Counted from the first letter of the stretch, positions 43,540 through 55,439 are shown. The stretch: 64,000 bases of DNA from Merluccius polli (GCA_030340625.1 JAOPHQ010001990.1:253001-317000), one strand, 5' to 3'. The notes: generated from the letters alone by a model not told the origin. A program made the numbers and translations.

Positions 43540-43698
43540 AGATAAGGCCTTAGGAATCTGCTGGGAAATTTGCAGGTGCGTATCTGCTGCTGCTGCTTTT
43601 AGTTGCTCCATGTCCTCCTTGAACTTTCCCAGCTTTTCATTCATAACATCCATTTTCTCCACCAACTGGTTTTGTGCATGCCTGACATTAGTCAGGCT
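43540..43698 (-). CDS. Coiled-coil exon of the same unrecognised gene
   Basis: Bounded on the minus strand by a good acceptor (tacagtatttcag type, AG at 43700-43699) and a strong donor (TCT/GTAAGT). 159 nt, phase 0 at both ends, 53 codons starting SLTNVRHAQNQLVEKMD and ending QISQQIPKALS. The spacing of hydrophobic and charged residues suggests an amphipathic coiled coil. The next exon begins in the same phase. Earlier exons were not identified with confidence; a weak candidate lies near 44647-44698 (acceptor ttctcatttccag). Confidence 0.55.
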
Positions 43699-43899
43699 CT
43701 GAAATACAGTTTCAGTTGCGATTTTAAAATGATGTAATATGATAAATCCAGCCATTACAGAAAACAACATTACACAAAACAATTACAGAAATCAAAGCAA
43801 ATATTTTTGCCCAGACCACATTGATCCACCATGATCAAATGACAAACAGCGACGTGTGGTCGTGGACAGTGTGAGGAGCACACAGACATGACTTCCTCT

Positions 43900-44177
43900 G
43901 GTAACACTTTAGATTAGGGACCACATATTCACCATTAACTAGTTGCTTATAAGCACACATATTGGCTCTTTATTAGTCATTATAAAGCACTTATTAATGC
44001 ATTATTCTGCATGACCATATTCTACAACTACTAGGCCATTAACTTTAATATTAGAGTTTTCCCTCAATAACCTCCTAATTACTGCTTATTGATAGTAAGT
44101 AAGGAAGTTGTTGTACATAAATTACGATCAGCAACTAGTTAATGGTGAATATGTGGTCCCTAATCTAAAGTGTTACC
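43900..44177. mobile_element. Angel-like MITE, 278 bp
   Basis: Inverted termini start ggtaacactttagattaggg and extend about 48 bp with near-perfect pairing to the other end (agcaactagttaatggtgaa and on). The GGTAACACTTTA terminus is that of the short foldback elements called Angel in zebrafish. No coding sequence. Confidence 0.75.
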
Positions 44178-45177
44178 CTTCTTTTTTTTCATGTGGCTGG
44201 TACTAGTCATATTCAAGGACACTTTTTATGAGAAATAAATGTTAAGTTTTATGCAGTTTGTATTTAATGTTATTTTTTCCCCCTGTATGTCCAAATGTCT
44301 TAACCTCAACTCATATATCTTTATATGAATGGTGGCTAGAGTAGAATTATATTGTTATAAAGCCGCCTGGTTGATTATTAATAATTAAATCAATTCATTA
44401 ATAAAATAAACAAGACTATTTTTTCCCCCCAATGGCTCATGTTTCTATATCTATGGTGGGCACAATGAACATGCTAACTTTAGTTAGTTGGCTAGTTAGG
44501 TAACTTAAGTAGCTAACTACCTAACTTTATTGTTCAAAGCAACCTATTCCTGAGTCATCCTCATTGAGCCCCGTCTACACCAGCTAGGTGTGTAAGGGTT
44601 TAATCACTCGGCTTCTCTAACGTTACCCACCCAGCTAACATTACCCATGATCCTCTGTCCTCCCACCGGATTGATGAAAGTGTCAGTATTTGACGACCTG
44701 GAAATGAGAACAGGTTACATATTTTTGAATTTTTAAGGGCCTGATTGATTGGCTAGGCTGAAAATCCACTTCCTCTTGGGTCTTCTGTGGACTGTGATGA
44801 GCAATTGTTACTACAAATTAACGTAAGTTATGGCCACAAATATTTCAATTTGACAGGTTCTTATCAGGTTCTCTCTCACTATGCAGATGCTCAGATTGGA
44901 TGTTGATTCCATTTTTCCAGATCAGCAATCTTCGGGATATATTAATCTGGTATCTTAAGGGATATGTTTCAGGTAACATATGCAGAGCATATCCTACAGT
45001 ATAGAAGCATATGTGGTGGATGAGATATTCCGTAAACAAATAAACAGATGAATTCTGACATATGTGATAGAGCTCACCCAGAACATTGGGGAACACTTCA
45101 TCCCGTCTCTCTACCTCTTTCCGTTCATGATTTATGGGGTGTAAAGGTGAGGGGTCGGAAAGGTTAGGTCACCAATG
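44178..45177. other. Non-coding, probable intron or flank
   Basis: AT-rich with repeated gttagctagttaggtaact words near 44480-44530. An open frame at 44845-45096 on the minus strand has no recognised motif. Contains the weak exon candidate near 44647-44698. Confidence 0.4.
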
Positions 45178-45181
45178 TTAA

Positions 45182-45749
45182 AGGAGAACTCTGGTGTAAA
45201 ATGGTTGTGGGATGTTTAGTATGATAACGAGTTCAAACGTTCCATGGAGAGCAAACAAAAGCCTGTACGACGCAAAGCTAAGTTAGCTGTTTTTAGCAGA
45301 ATTCTACCAAACTGCTATACGTTTGAGTGCTACGGGCATCTGACCTGGTAAAAAATAAATAGCTTTTTTAAAGCACTTACAAGGCTAGAAATAGCCTGAC
45401 ACTTCTTTGGTAGTATAATGAGGGTCTTAACATATAAAACGAGGCATTGACAACTTCGTAAGTGTACAGATAGTTTATTAAAAAGCACATTTTATACACA
45501 CAATACCTTCAGTAGTTCACCCGTCGACGGCATGTTTTTTTTTAGGCTCGATAAGTCGATTGACGATCACGCGAGCTCTGTGATAAGTCGATTGATGAAC
45601 ACAGAGCTCACATGCTCAAGTTTTTTTAGAATCGGCTAAAAACAGCGAACTTAGCTTCGCGTCGTATCTGCTTTTTTTGCTCTCCATGGAACGTTCGAAC
45701 TCGTTATCACACTAAACATCCCAGAACCATTTTACACCGGAGTTCTCCT
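45182..45749. mobile_element. TTAA-flanked MITE, 568 bp
   Basis: Inverted termini aggagaactctggtgtaaaa and ttttacaccggagttctcct, flanked by TTAA at 45178-45181 and 45750-45753. The inner part also mirrors (ttccatggagagcaaa and tttgctctccatggaa). Its empty site is preserved at 49684-49687. Confidence 0.85.
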
Positions 45750-45753
45750 TTAA

Positions 45754-45805
45754 GTCAATGAGGGCCTTCTAAACAACTTTACTGAGGCCTTTTCAGCGTA
45801 CAAGG
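45754..45805. repeat. Long direct repeat flanking the LINE, copy 1
   Basis: gtcaatgagggccttctaaa and following, repeated at 49688-49740 with about four differences and a one-base length difference. Together they bracket the LINE. Confidence 0.85.
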
Positions 45806-48800
45806 TAGGTCGGTAGGTCAATACTTTATTGATCCCCGAGGGGAAATTTGAGGTCCCAGCAGCTTTAAGACACCATACATGACAAGAAACAAAGACATTA
45901 CAGTATCCCTGAGAATGATACGGACAAATCAATAATAATCAACTAAAAAAACAGCCAACATTACTAAGAAGAAAAAGAAAAAAAACAAAAACATTCCTAA
46001 CTAAAAACATTATAAAATTATAACATTATAATAACAGTATAATATGAGAAAGACTGAGGATAAGGATGCGCATGAATGAATGCATGTCCAGTCCCGGGGA
46101 TGGATGAAGGAGAGGCTGTGCATATATGGGCTAATGTAGCCAGTAAGAAGACATTCATTTAGGCAGAATCAACAGTACACAGTATAGAGTAGTGTAATAA
46201 AAGAAATGTGCAAAAAAGTGTCCTGTAGTGTAAGGGGGTGTTGTGCAAAAAAAAAAGTCCTCTGCAAAAGAAAGTGCAAGAAAAGTCCTGTAGGAAGTCC
46301 AGTGGGTGTATACGAGGTGGGGGTGCAGATGGACTATGCAGAGAAGTCCAGCTCACCTTTTTCCCTTTAGTGAGGCGTTGTAAAGATGGATGGCCCTAGG
46401 AACAAATTACTTCCTGAGTCTGTCTGTAGTGCATGTCAGGGAGCGTAGTCTCCAACTGAACAAGCTCTTTTGCTGTGTGATAATGCTGTAGAGTGGGTGG
46501 CAGTCGTTGTCCAGGATGTTCAGCAGTTTGTTCAGGGTCCTTTTGTCTGATACTGAAGTGATGCACTCCAGTTCAGCACCCACCACAGAGCCAGCTTTCC
46601 TTACCAGCCTGTCTAGTCGCCCAGCATCCCTCTTCCTAGTGCTTCCTCCCCAGCATGCCACAGCATAGAAGAGGACGCTGGCAACAACAGACTGGTAAAC
46701 CATCCAGAGGAGCTTGCTGCAGACGTTGAAGGACCGCAGCCTCCTCAGGAAGTACAGCCTGCTCTGTCCCTTCTTGTATACTGCTGCAGTGTTGACTGAC
46801 CAGTCCAGTTTATCATCCAGATGTACTCCCAGGTACTTGTAAGTGTCCACCACCTCCACATTGACCCCCTCGATGGTGACTGGCAGCAGGGCGGGCTTAG
46901 ACCTCCTGAAATCCACCACCATCTCCTTGGTCTTGGCGGTGTTGAGATGTAGGTTGTTGAGTCTGCACCATTTCACAAAGTCCTCCACCAGGCTCCTGTA
47001 TTCCTCCTCCTGCCCATCCCTGATACAGCCCACAATTGCAGTGTCGTCTGAGAACTTCTGCATGTGGCATGACTCTGTGTTGTAGCAGAAGTCGGATGTA
47101 TACAGGGTGAACAGGACTGGAGAGAGCACTGTCCCCTGTGGAGCACAGTGTCGGAGAGGCAGTCCTTCAGTCTGACGAACTGTGGCCGTTCTGTCAGGTA
47201 GTCTGCGATCCAGGACACTAGGTGGGCGTCCACATCCATCTGCAGGAGCTTGTCACTCAGTCTGGGGGGTTGGATGGTGTTAAAAGCACTGGAGAAGTCC
47301 AAAAACATGATTCTCACAGCACTCTTCCCCTTGTCCAGGTAAGAGTGGGTCCTGTGTAGGAGGTACGAGATGGCATCGTCGACGCCCACCTTCTCCTGGT
47401 ACGCAAACTGTAACGGGTCTAGTGCATGGCGTACCTGTGGCCTAAGTATGCCCAGAATCAGTCTCTCCATGGTCTTCATCAGGTGTGATGTGAGAGCGAC
47501 TGGTCTGAAGTCATTAAGCTCCTTTGGGTATGGTTTCTTGGGGACGGGGATGAGACATGATGCCTTCCACATTGTTGGGACTCTCCCGATCCGCAGACTC
47601 CAGTTGAAGAGGTGCTCCAGTGGCTCTCCCAGTTCAGCAGCACAGACCTTGAGCAGTCTTGGGCTCAGACCGTCTGGCCCGGCTGCCTTCCTGGGGTGGA
47701 GTTTCCTTAGCTGTCCTCTGACATGATCTGCCGTGATGGTGGGGGGAGAGGGGTGGGGGCAGGGAGGGGGTGAGGTGATGATGGTGGGCGAGGGGTGGGG
47801 GTGGGGAGGGGGTGAGGGGTTGCCATGGTCTTGGTCTTGGCCCCCCTGGAGGGGATGGGGGGTGGAGAAGGGGGGGGCCTGTGTGGGGTTGCCATCGGTC
47901 TTGTGGGGGAGGGGGTGTTGTGTCGGGAGTGAGAGGGGAGGTGTGAATGGGGCAGTTAAGCAGGCAGTATTCGAGGGGGATGGACAGACCACGTCCATTG
48001 AAGCTTCAGCAGGGCAGTCAAACCTGTTGAAGAACTGGTTTAGCTGGTTCGCCCTGCCCAGATCACCCTCCATAGTGCTGCTTCTCTTCCCTAGGCCAGC
48101 AATGATCTTCATTCCATTCCAGACCTCCTTTGTGTTGTTTTCTTGCAGCTTCTGTTCTACCTTCTTCCTGTAGTCCTCCTTGGCCTCTTTCAGCCTGACT
48201 TTGAGTTCCCCCTGCACGCGCCTCAGCTCTGCCTGGTTCCCCTCTCTGAACGCCATCTTTTTCCTATTTAGAAGGGACTTGACATTGCTGGTTATCCAAG
48301 GCTTGTTGTTTGGAAAGCAGCGCACAGTTCTTGTGGGAACAACAACGTCCATACAGAAGTTAAGGTAGTCGGTGATGCAGTGTGTGTCCTCCTCCAAATC
48401 TTCTCCACTCTGTAGTACACTCCAGTCCGTGGACTCGAAACAGTCTCTCAGAGCCTCATCTGCTCCTGGTGTCCACTTCCTGAAAGTGCGTGTGGCGAAC
48501 GGTAGCCTCTGCACTTTTGGTTTGTACAGTGGCTGTAGGTGAATGAGGTTGTGATCTGATTTTCCTAGTGGTGGTAGGGGGGTGGCACTGTGTGCATCCC
48601 TCACGTTTGCATACATGAGGTCTATTGTCCTGTTTTTACGCTTCGGGCAGTCAACAAACTGGTAGAAGTTTGTGAGGGTAGAATCCAGTGTTATGTGGTT
48701 GAAGTCACCGGAGATGGCAAAGAAGGCATCTGTGTGCTGGGTTTGGAGCCTTGCGATAGTCAAGTGTATGACGTCACACGCTATATCCGGAAGTGCTCGT

Positions 48801-49683
48801 GGCGGAACGTAAACACAGACCACAATAGCATGCGTAAACTCCCTCGGCATGTAATATGGTCGGAGGCTAACTGCTAGTAGCTCCACATCCTTACAGCAAG
48901 CAGTCTCTTTGACCGTAACATGACCGGGATTACACCATCTGTTGTTTATGTACATCGCCAGTCCGCCTCCCTTCCTTTTGCCAGAAGGTTTATTGTCTCT
49001 GTCCAAACGAGCCACACTGAAGCCAGGTAGCTCTACGTTGGCTGTGGGGATGCAGCTAGTTAGCCATGTCTCTGTGAGGCATATTAGGCTACATTCTCTG
49101 TACAGTTTCTGATTTCTTACCAGAGAAGCCAGTTCGTCGGTTTTGTTAGCCAGTGAGTTCACGTTCCCCATCACCATCGATGGAACTGCGGGCTTAAATC
49201 TCCACTTCTTCTCCATTCGCCTCGTCCTCACTTTGAGTCCCGCTCTGCAGCCGCGAAAAAGCCACAATTCCTCCGGGATGGTTTCTTGAACTCTGCCGTC
49301 GAATTTCCTCAATGCAAGCAGTTGATTCCTTGTGTACACAAGTTTGCTATCGCCCGAACACTGTCGCTGATCCATATCCATAGGATAGAGTAAAGACACC
49401 CCTTAAAGTGTGTAATCCAAAGTAAGAGGAAGTAAAAATAAACGGCGAAAAACACTATATACGCTATAAAAAGCACTAAAAACACTAACATAACACGAAG
49501 ACATACGGAGCTACTAGGATTGCTGCCACTCTCGTTGGCACCGGAGAGAGAACTGAATCTATCGATGGTCCGATTGACTTGCAACCACTTGCCTGAAAGC
49601 TGGCATCCCACCAAATCTTTGAGTGCATTTTTTTCATTCTAGGACTACTGGAAGTGCCACAAAAGTTCAAAATGTCGGCAATG
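45806..49683 (-). mobile_element. Non-LTR retrotransposon (CR1/L2/Rex-like LINE)
   Basis: Minus-strand element with endonuclease and RT coding (46407-49399), a 3' untranslated part of about 600 bp (45806-46406) and a 3' tail ending with the ccccgaggggaaatt region and tcaataaagtattgacctac (minus sense). It is flanked by the 52-53-bp direct repeat. The clade is not resolved. Confidence 0.85.
46407..49399 (-). pseudogene. LINE ORF2: apurinic-type endonuclease and reverse transcriptase, one frame break
   Basis: The N-terminal part carries an endonuclease with LTETWL, a GDFNH-type motif and KSDHNLI. A long linker and a proline/histidine-rich insert (about 47700-47930) follow, then RT with FRPVALTSHLMKTMERL, FLDFSSAFNTIQ and, in the next frame, KFSDDTAIVG (near 47055), the catalytic Asp pair. 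The frame changes near 47136-47144, where a direct-repeat deletion scar is likely. The rest (to 46407) is the RT thumb and C-terminal region with MVVDFRRSK and YKYLGVHLDDKLDW. Two ATGs near the start (49399, 49378) are possible. Confidence 0.85.
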
Positions 49684-49687
49684 TTAA

Positions 49688-49740
49688 GTCAATGAGGGCC
49701 TTCTGAACAACTTTACTGAGGCGTTTTCAGCCACACAAGG
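49688..49740. repeat. Long direct repeat flanking the LINE, copy 2
   Basis: Pairs with 45754-45805. The preceding caatgTTAA (49680-49687) is the unoccupied version of the site where the MITE sits in copy 1. Confidence 0.85.
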
Positions 49741-50224
49741 TTTGATTAACGAAGTTCTCCAAAATTGACCCTAACGTTACATTTTGTTTGTGAAGGAGCT
49801 GCATGTTATCTCGCTGCTGGTGAGTATAAAAAAATAATTTGTACTTAGTTTGTAGCATTTCCATTGGCAGAGTTAATTCCAGTGGCTAGCATAATTTAAG
49901 TGTCTAACTGTTAAGCGGGCAATTCAGCCAGTTTCGGCTAGAATAGAGCAGCGTCTCTATACTTAAGGGCTAGTCATTATTAGCGTCAGGCCCCTTGCGA
50001 ATGAAGACCCAGTCGAACAAAGACATAGGGAGTCTCTCTGCGTGAGTCCCTCGAGGAAGCCCATCAGGGAAGCATCTCCCACTCATCATAACTTACCTCT
50101 ATCATTGTTAGACTGACGTCTTACCGGAGAAGACACCACCTTCAACCTTCTTCCCGGCACTGCATCCCTTCCAATCTGCGCTACCAACCGCTCTCTGTCT
50201 ACACAGACCTTGAAGTGCTGGGGG
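49741..50224. other. Non-coding; possible 5' part of a LINE
   Basis: No frame recognised. The part from about 49990 onward may be the 5' region of the LINE fragment that follows. Confidence 0.35.
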
Positions 50225-50385
50225 ATCTCTGGAACTGCCAATTAGCTGTTAAGAAGGCAGACTCCATCTCAGCGTACGCCTCCCTCCAGACTCTTCACTT
50301 CCTGGCCCTTACGGAGACTTGGATCACCCTTGAGAACACGGCCACTCCGGCTGCCCTCTCTACTGCCTACTTGTTATTACACATA
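50225..50385 (+). pseudogene. LINE endonuclease N-terminal fragment
   Basis: The plus strand encodes LWNCQLAVKKADSISAYAS followed by LALTETWITLENTATPAAL, the start of an L2/Maui-like endonuclease, including the conserved Glu in L-T-E-T-W. It ends abruptly after about 50 codons. A fragment of a different family from the LINE at 45806. Confidence 0.7.
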
Positions 50386-50654
50386 CTGTGTACAGGTGAC
50401 TTTCCACATGTGTACATTGGTGAAACTATCGCAGACTTAAACAAAAAAAGAAAATGAGTACACGAGTACTCGTTGAGTTTTGGACCGTGTATTCAATTAC
50501 AGTTACTGGTATTTATTGCCCCCCTAGTTCCTACTGGCACCTTACAGGCCACTGCAGGCCACCGTAGCTTCTCCTACATGGTTGGAAAGGGAGAGGTGAG
50601 GGGGGGTATTCAGTTTGTTTTAATCTGTGACAAATAAATGTGCTAAAAAGTGGG
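50386..50654. other. Non-coding flank of element B
   Basis: No feature recognised. Contains the left target-duplication copy for element B just beyond its end (50655-50659). Confidence 0.5.
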
Positions 50655-50659
50655 CTTGC

Positions 50660-51168
50660 TGTTAGGAATTCACCGGAGGCCAGGACCCAAAAGCGGAGAC
50701 GGATGCAGAAAGTTCTTTTGAAAAAAGGAGTCTTTTATTTGACTAGGCAACAATAGGCAAAAGGCCAAAACTAAACAAATCAAAACTAGAACGCTCAGAG
50801 GATCGATAGAAAAAACAAACCAAAAAATGCAGAATCCTACACGGAAAACAATTAAGGAAAAACGAGAGTTTCAGACCTCAAACACATAGGGACAACTTAC
50901 ATGGGCTAAGACGCGACAAGAACTAACACAAAGGCTTGAACTTAAATAGGGGAGGGAGCGGGAGGAAATCAATTAGGGACAATTACACATAAGGGCCAAC
51001 AGGTGGGAAACACAAGACAGGAAGGGCAGACTCAATGAAAACAAAAGCACATGTAACAAAGGGGGCGGAGACAGGACAATAACAGACGCACATGTAAGGG
51101 ATGACAGGGAAACACAGAAATGACAAACATACGCCAGCAGGGCGGCCAGGCTATGCAGAGTCTTAACA
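50660..51168 (-). mobile_element. 3' LTR of element B (509 bp)
   Basis: Plus-strand ends TGTTAGGAATTC and GTCTTAACA. Essentially identical to 55440-55948. Confidence 0.97.
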
Positions 51169-51180
51169 GTACCCCCCCCT
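51169..51180 (-). other. Polypurine tract of element B
   Basis: Minus strand aggggggggta abuts the 3' LTR. This is the plus-strand primer. Confidence 0.85.
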
Positions 51181-54100
51181 TCAACGAGCGCCTCCAGGCG
51201 TTCCTATGGATGACAGTGGATGCTGGCGATGGAAATCACGGATGAGCGCAGGATCCAGGACGTGCCGAGCCGGGACCCAGCACCGCTCCTCGGGGCCATA
51301 GCCCTCCCAGTCCACGAGGTACTGGAGACCCCGGCCCCGGCGTCGAACGTCCAGCAGACGCCGGACGGTGTATGCCTCCGAACCACCGATAAGGCGTGGA
51401 GGCGGGGGGGCTTTGGGGACAGGATGCATGGGGCTGCACAGAAAAGGCTTAATCTTAGATACATGGAAGGTGGGGTGAATGCGGCGAAGGGGGAACGGGA
51501 GTTTGAGACGCATGGCAGTGGGACTGATGACTCTGGCCACCGGGAAGGGCCCAATGAAGCGGGGGGACAGCTTGCGGGAATCGGTCTTGAGGGGGAGATC
51601 CTTGGTCGAGAGCCACACGCGCTGGCCTTGGCGATACCGTGGGGGTCGAGAGCGGTGACGGTCAGCCTGCGCCTTCATACTGGCCGTGGCGCGAAGCAGG
51701 GCGGTACGTGTGTGCCTCCACGTCCGGTGGCAGCGTCGGACGAATGCCTCCGCCGACGGCACGCCCACCTCCCCCTCCTGGTCCGGGAACAGCGGCGGCT
51801 GGTAGCCCATGGAGCATTCGAACGGGGAGCGACCAGTGGAGGATGAAACGTGGGCGTTGATGGCATACTCCGCCCATGGCAGCTGCTGACTCCAGGTAGT
51901 GGGGTTCTGGGATGCCACGCAGCGCAGGACGGTCTCCAGCTGCTGGTTCGCCCTCTCGGTCTGGCCGTTGCTCTGTGGATGAAAACCAGACGACAGACGT
52001 ACAGAAGCACCGAGAAGTTTGCAAAACGCCTTCCAAAAACAGGATGTAAATTGGGGCCCCCTGTCTGACACCACCTCAACGGGCAACCCATGCAGTTTGA
52101 ATACATGGTAAATCATTACCCTAGCAGTCTCTTTAGCAGAAGGAAGGTCAGGTAAGGGGATAAAGTGAAGGGCCTTGGAAAAACGGTCAACAACGGTGAG
52201 TATGGTGGTGTTACCATCAGACGGGGGCAGGCCAGTGACAAAATCGAGGGAAATATGGGACCAGGGCCTCTTGGGTACTGACAGGGGTTGCAACAGCCCG
52301 GCAGGGGGTTGAGTGGACGTTTTATTACGGGCACAGACAGCACAGGTCCGAACAAAGTCATTTACGTCCTTTCTCATGGACAGCCACCAGAACCGCCGGC
52401 CGACGAAGGCATGAGTTCGCCTACCCCCAGGGTGCCCGGAGAGCTGAGACGAGTGGCCCCACTGCAACACTTGTGCACGGACCGAGCGCGGAACATACAG
52501 ACGGTTAGGGGGACAGAGGCTTGGCCCAGCCTCGTTAGCCTGGGCAGTGATCACAACGGACTCTATGGCGAACCGGGCAGCGCCCACAATGCAACGAGTG
52601 GGAAGGATGGTGTCCGGTTCCAGGGGTCTCTCAGAGGGACAAAACCTCCGAGACAGCGCGTCAGGCTTCACATTCTTGTGACCGGGGCGGTAGGACAGGG
52701 TAAAATCAAACCTGGCAAAAAACATCGACCATCGGGCTTGGCGGGGGTTGAGCCGTTTGGCCGTACGGATGTACTCCAAGTTCTTATGGTCAGTCCAGAC
52801 CAAAAACGGAACGGAGGCCCCCTCCAACCAGTGTCTCCACTCCTCGAGGGCCAGCCTAACTGCCAGCAGCTCCCGATTCCCTACGTCGTAATTCCGCTCA
52901 GCTGGGGTAAGGCGGTGTGAGTAGAAGGCGCAGGGGTGGACCTTGTTATCCTCGGGGGAGCGTTGGGAGAGGACGCCCCCGACGCCAATATCCGAGGCAT
53001 CGACCTCCACGATAAACTGCCGAGTGGGGTCTGGCTGGGTGAGGATGGGGGCTGACGTGAAACGCTGCTGTAGGCTGCGGAATGCTCCATCTGCCGCAGG
53101 CGACCAGAGGAATTTCACCGAAGTCGAGGTTAGTGCCGTGAGGGGTGCGGCCAACACGCCATAGTTCCGAATGAAGCGTCGGTAGAAGTTGGCAAAACCG
53201 AGGAACCGCTGGAGCTCCCGGCGGTTAACAGGTACCGGCCACTCAAGCACTGCCTTGACTTTGTTCTGGTCCATCCGGATAGCCCCAGGCGAGATCACAT
53301 AGCCCAAGAAGGCGACAGTGTCCTGATGGAACTCGCATTTCTCCGCCTTTACAAAGAGCTGATTCTCAAGAAGTCGTTGCAGGACAGCACGGACATGGGA
53401 GACATGGTCAGACTTGGATTTAGAAAAAATCAAAATATCATCCAGGTAAACAAACACAAACAAATTAAGCATGTCCCTGAGGACGTCGTTGACTAATGCC
53501 TGAAACACAGCTGGGGCATTGGTCAAACCAAAGGGCATGACGAGGTATTCGTAGTGACCAGAAGCGGTGTTAAAGGCGGTCTTCCACTCATCGCCCTCGC
53601 GTATACGGACCAGATGATAGGCGTTACGCAGATCCAGCTTGGTGAACACCGATGCTTCCTGCAGCAGTTCGAAGGCCGAGGACATCAGAGGGAGGGGGGT
53701 ACCGGTTCTTCACAGTCACGTCGTTGAGGCCTCGATAGTCAATGCAGGGGCGCAAGGAACCATCCTTCTTCCCGACGAAGAAAAAACCCGCCCCCGCAGG
53801 AGAGGAGGATGGGCGAATGAGACCGGCAGCCAGGGACTCCTGGACGTAGGCGTTCATGGCCGCGGTCTCGGGCTGGGACAGGGAATAAAGTCGGCCTCTG
53901 GGGGGAGAGGCACCGGGAAGAAGCTCAATGGCACAGTCATAAGGTCGATGGGGGGGCAGGCAGGACGCTCGGGATTTACTAAAAACAGCCCGGAGATCCT
54001 CGTAGTCCGGGGGGAACACCTGAGAGGTCCGGATACTCCTCCGGGGTTCTGGTGTCCTGGGGCAGGGGCGAGTGGGCTCGCATGAGACAGGAGGAGTGAC

Positions 54101-54540
54101 AGAATGGGCTCCAGCCCACAACTTTCTGACTCACCCAGTCAATGTGGGGGTTGTGTTTAATTAGCCACGGGTGCCCAAGGACAACGGGGGTCTGAGGAGA
54201 ATCAATGACAAAAAAGGTTAAAACTTCATGGTGATTACCAGAGAGACAGAGACTCACCGGAATGCTGGTTCGACTAATGTTGGCCAGCCTCTTGCCGTTC
54301 AGTGCGTTGGCCACTAGAGGCGTCCCGAGGACCGTGGTAGGTAAGCCCCACTGAGCCACCAGGCGGGAGTCAATAAAGTTCTCCTCGGACCCGGAATCGA
54401 CAAACGCAACCGCCTCCTGACGGCTGCTACCCCACTGCAGAGTGGCAGGGAGGAGAGTGCGGGGTGCCGAAGAGGGTAGAACCTGCGTCACGCTCACCAG
54501 TATCCCTCTATTCACTGGCGAGCGTTGGCTTTTAATGGGC
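51181..54540 (-). pseudogene. pol: Pol of element B: protease, RT, RNase H, integrase, chromodomain; two single-base frame breaks
   Basis: Protease: AVAFVDSGSEENFID to LGHPWL (54515-53979). The first break is at a six-base G run, about 54009-54014; the second at the six-base G run 53694-53699. From 53685 a long intact frame (834 aa) carries most of RT (YLVMPFGLTNAPAVFQ; YLDDILIF near 53436-53453), RNase H (EVDASDIGVGGVLSQ), the integrase zinc domain (HSSQLSGHPG..CAVCARNKT), the DDE core (LDFVTGLPP, VSDRGPQFTS, NGQTERANQ) and, near the C-terminus, a chromodomain (YLVDWEGYGPEERCWVP). All catalytic residues are visible. The pol frame is -1 relative to gag. Each break is compatible with one extra base in its run. 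Confidence 0.92.
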
Positions 54541-55423
54541 AGGCGGCGATGAAGTGCCCCGGTTGCCCACAGTACAGGCAGACCTGAGCGGCGATCCTCC
54601 GCTGCCGCTCGACTGAGGTGAGGTGAGTGCGGCCTATTTGCATCGGTTCCGGTCCTGTGTGGTCTGGAGCGGACGGCAGGGCAGGTCGAACGGCGGGGAG
54701 GAACGAAGGCGCCCCAGGCGGGTTCCCCATGGCTCGCAGGCGATGGCGTTGGTGATGTCTTGTGTCAATCAAGACCGCGGTCTCCACCAGCTCATCAAAG
54801 GAACGGGGCAGGCTATGACGGAGCAGCTCGTCCTGAATCCCCTCGGACAGCCCGTAAAGGAAGACATCGAACTGTGCTGCTGCGCACCAGTCCGTGTTGG
54901 TGGCGAGGGTCTGAAAGTCTATGGCATAGTCGGACACTGTCCGGTGTCCCTGCCTCATCCGGAGCATCTCCCGTGCGGCCTCGTGACCCTGTTTGGAACG
55001 ATCAAAGGTCCGTTTCATCTCAGCCTCGAAGTCCCTATAGGACTCACAGCACGGGGCTCCCCTTGCCCATTTCGCGGTGGCCCACTCCTTGGCTCGGCCA
55101 GAGAGCAGAGTGATGATGTACGCCACTCTCGCCCGGTCAGACGGGTAGGCGGAGGGCTGGAGCTGAAAAGCGAGGGAGCATTGGCTGAGGAAAGAGGCGC
55201 AGGAGCCCGGATCACCGGAGTACCGTTCCGGAGGGTGCAGTCAGGGTTCATGGGTAGACAGAGGTGAAGGAGATGCAGGGCGGGCTAACTGTAGCCTCTG
55301 GACTTGAGCGGACAGATTACCAATGGTGGTGGTGACTGACTCCAGCAAGGCCTGCTGTCTTCCCAGGGCGGCTCCCTGATGCTCCAGCACGGTCTTGACC
55401 TGGTTCGGATCCGCTGGGTCCAT
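54512..55423 (-). pseudogene. gag: Gag of element B, one in-frame stop
   Basis: Begins MDPADPNQVKTVLEHQG (55423), 4 bp after the primer site. An N-terminal coiled part of 60 codons ends in TGA at 55243-55241. The same frame then continues (through ITLLSGRAKEWATAKW from 55126) to a CCHC knuckle, CLYCGQPGHFIAAC, and stops at 54512. Without the stop the length would be 303 codons, matching the 312 of element A. The gag-pol overlap contains an attaaaagcc word where element A has its slippery heptamer; here it is not a canonical heptamer. Confidence 0.88.
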
Positions 55424-55427
55424 CTTG

Positions 55428-55438
55428 GTCGCGTCTTA
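55428..55438 (-). other. Self-primer binding site of element B
   Basis: Minus strand taagacgcgac, one base after the LTR, is the exact complement of the R-start word gtcgcgtctta in the LTR (55697-55687). Confidence 0.75.
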
Positions 55439-55439
55439 C

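Noticed and set aside
44845..45096. 83-aa frame as an exon of the minus-strand gene
   Set aside because: No splice-site support in phase and no recognised motif; the codons look random.
47733..48173. 146-aa Gly/Trp-rich frame antisense to the LINE
   Set aside because: Translation of the G-rich complement of the Pro/His-rich linker; not a gene.
51220..55267. Long plus-strand frames across element B
   Set aside because: Antisense shadows of gag-pol; no recognisable domain.
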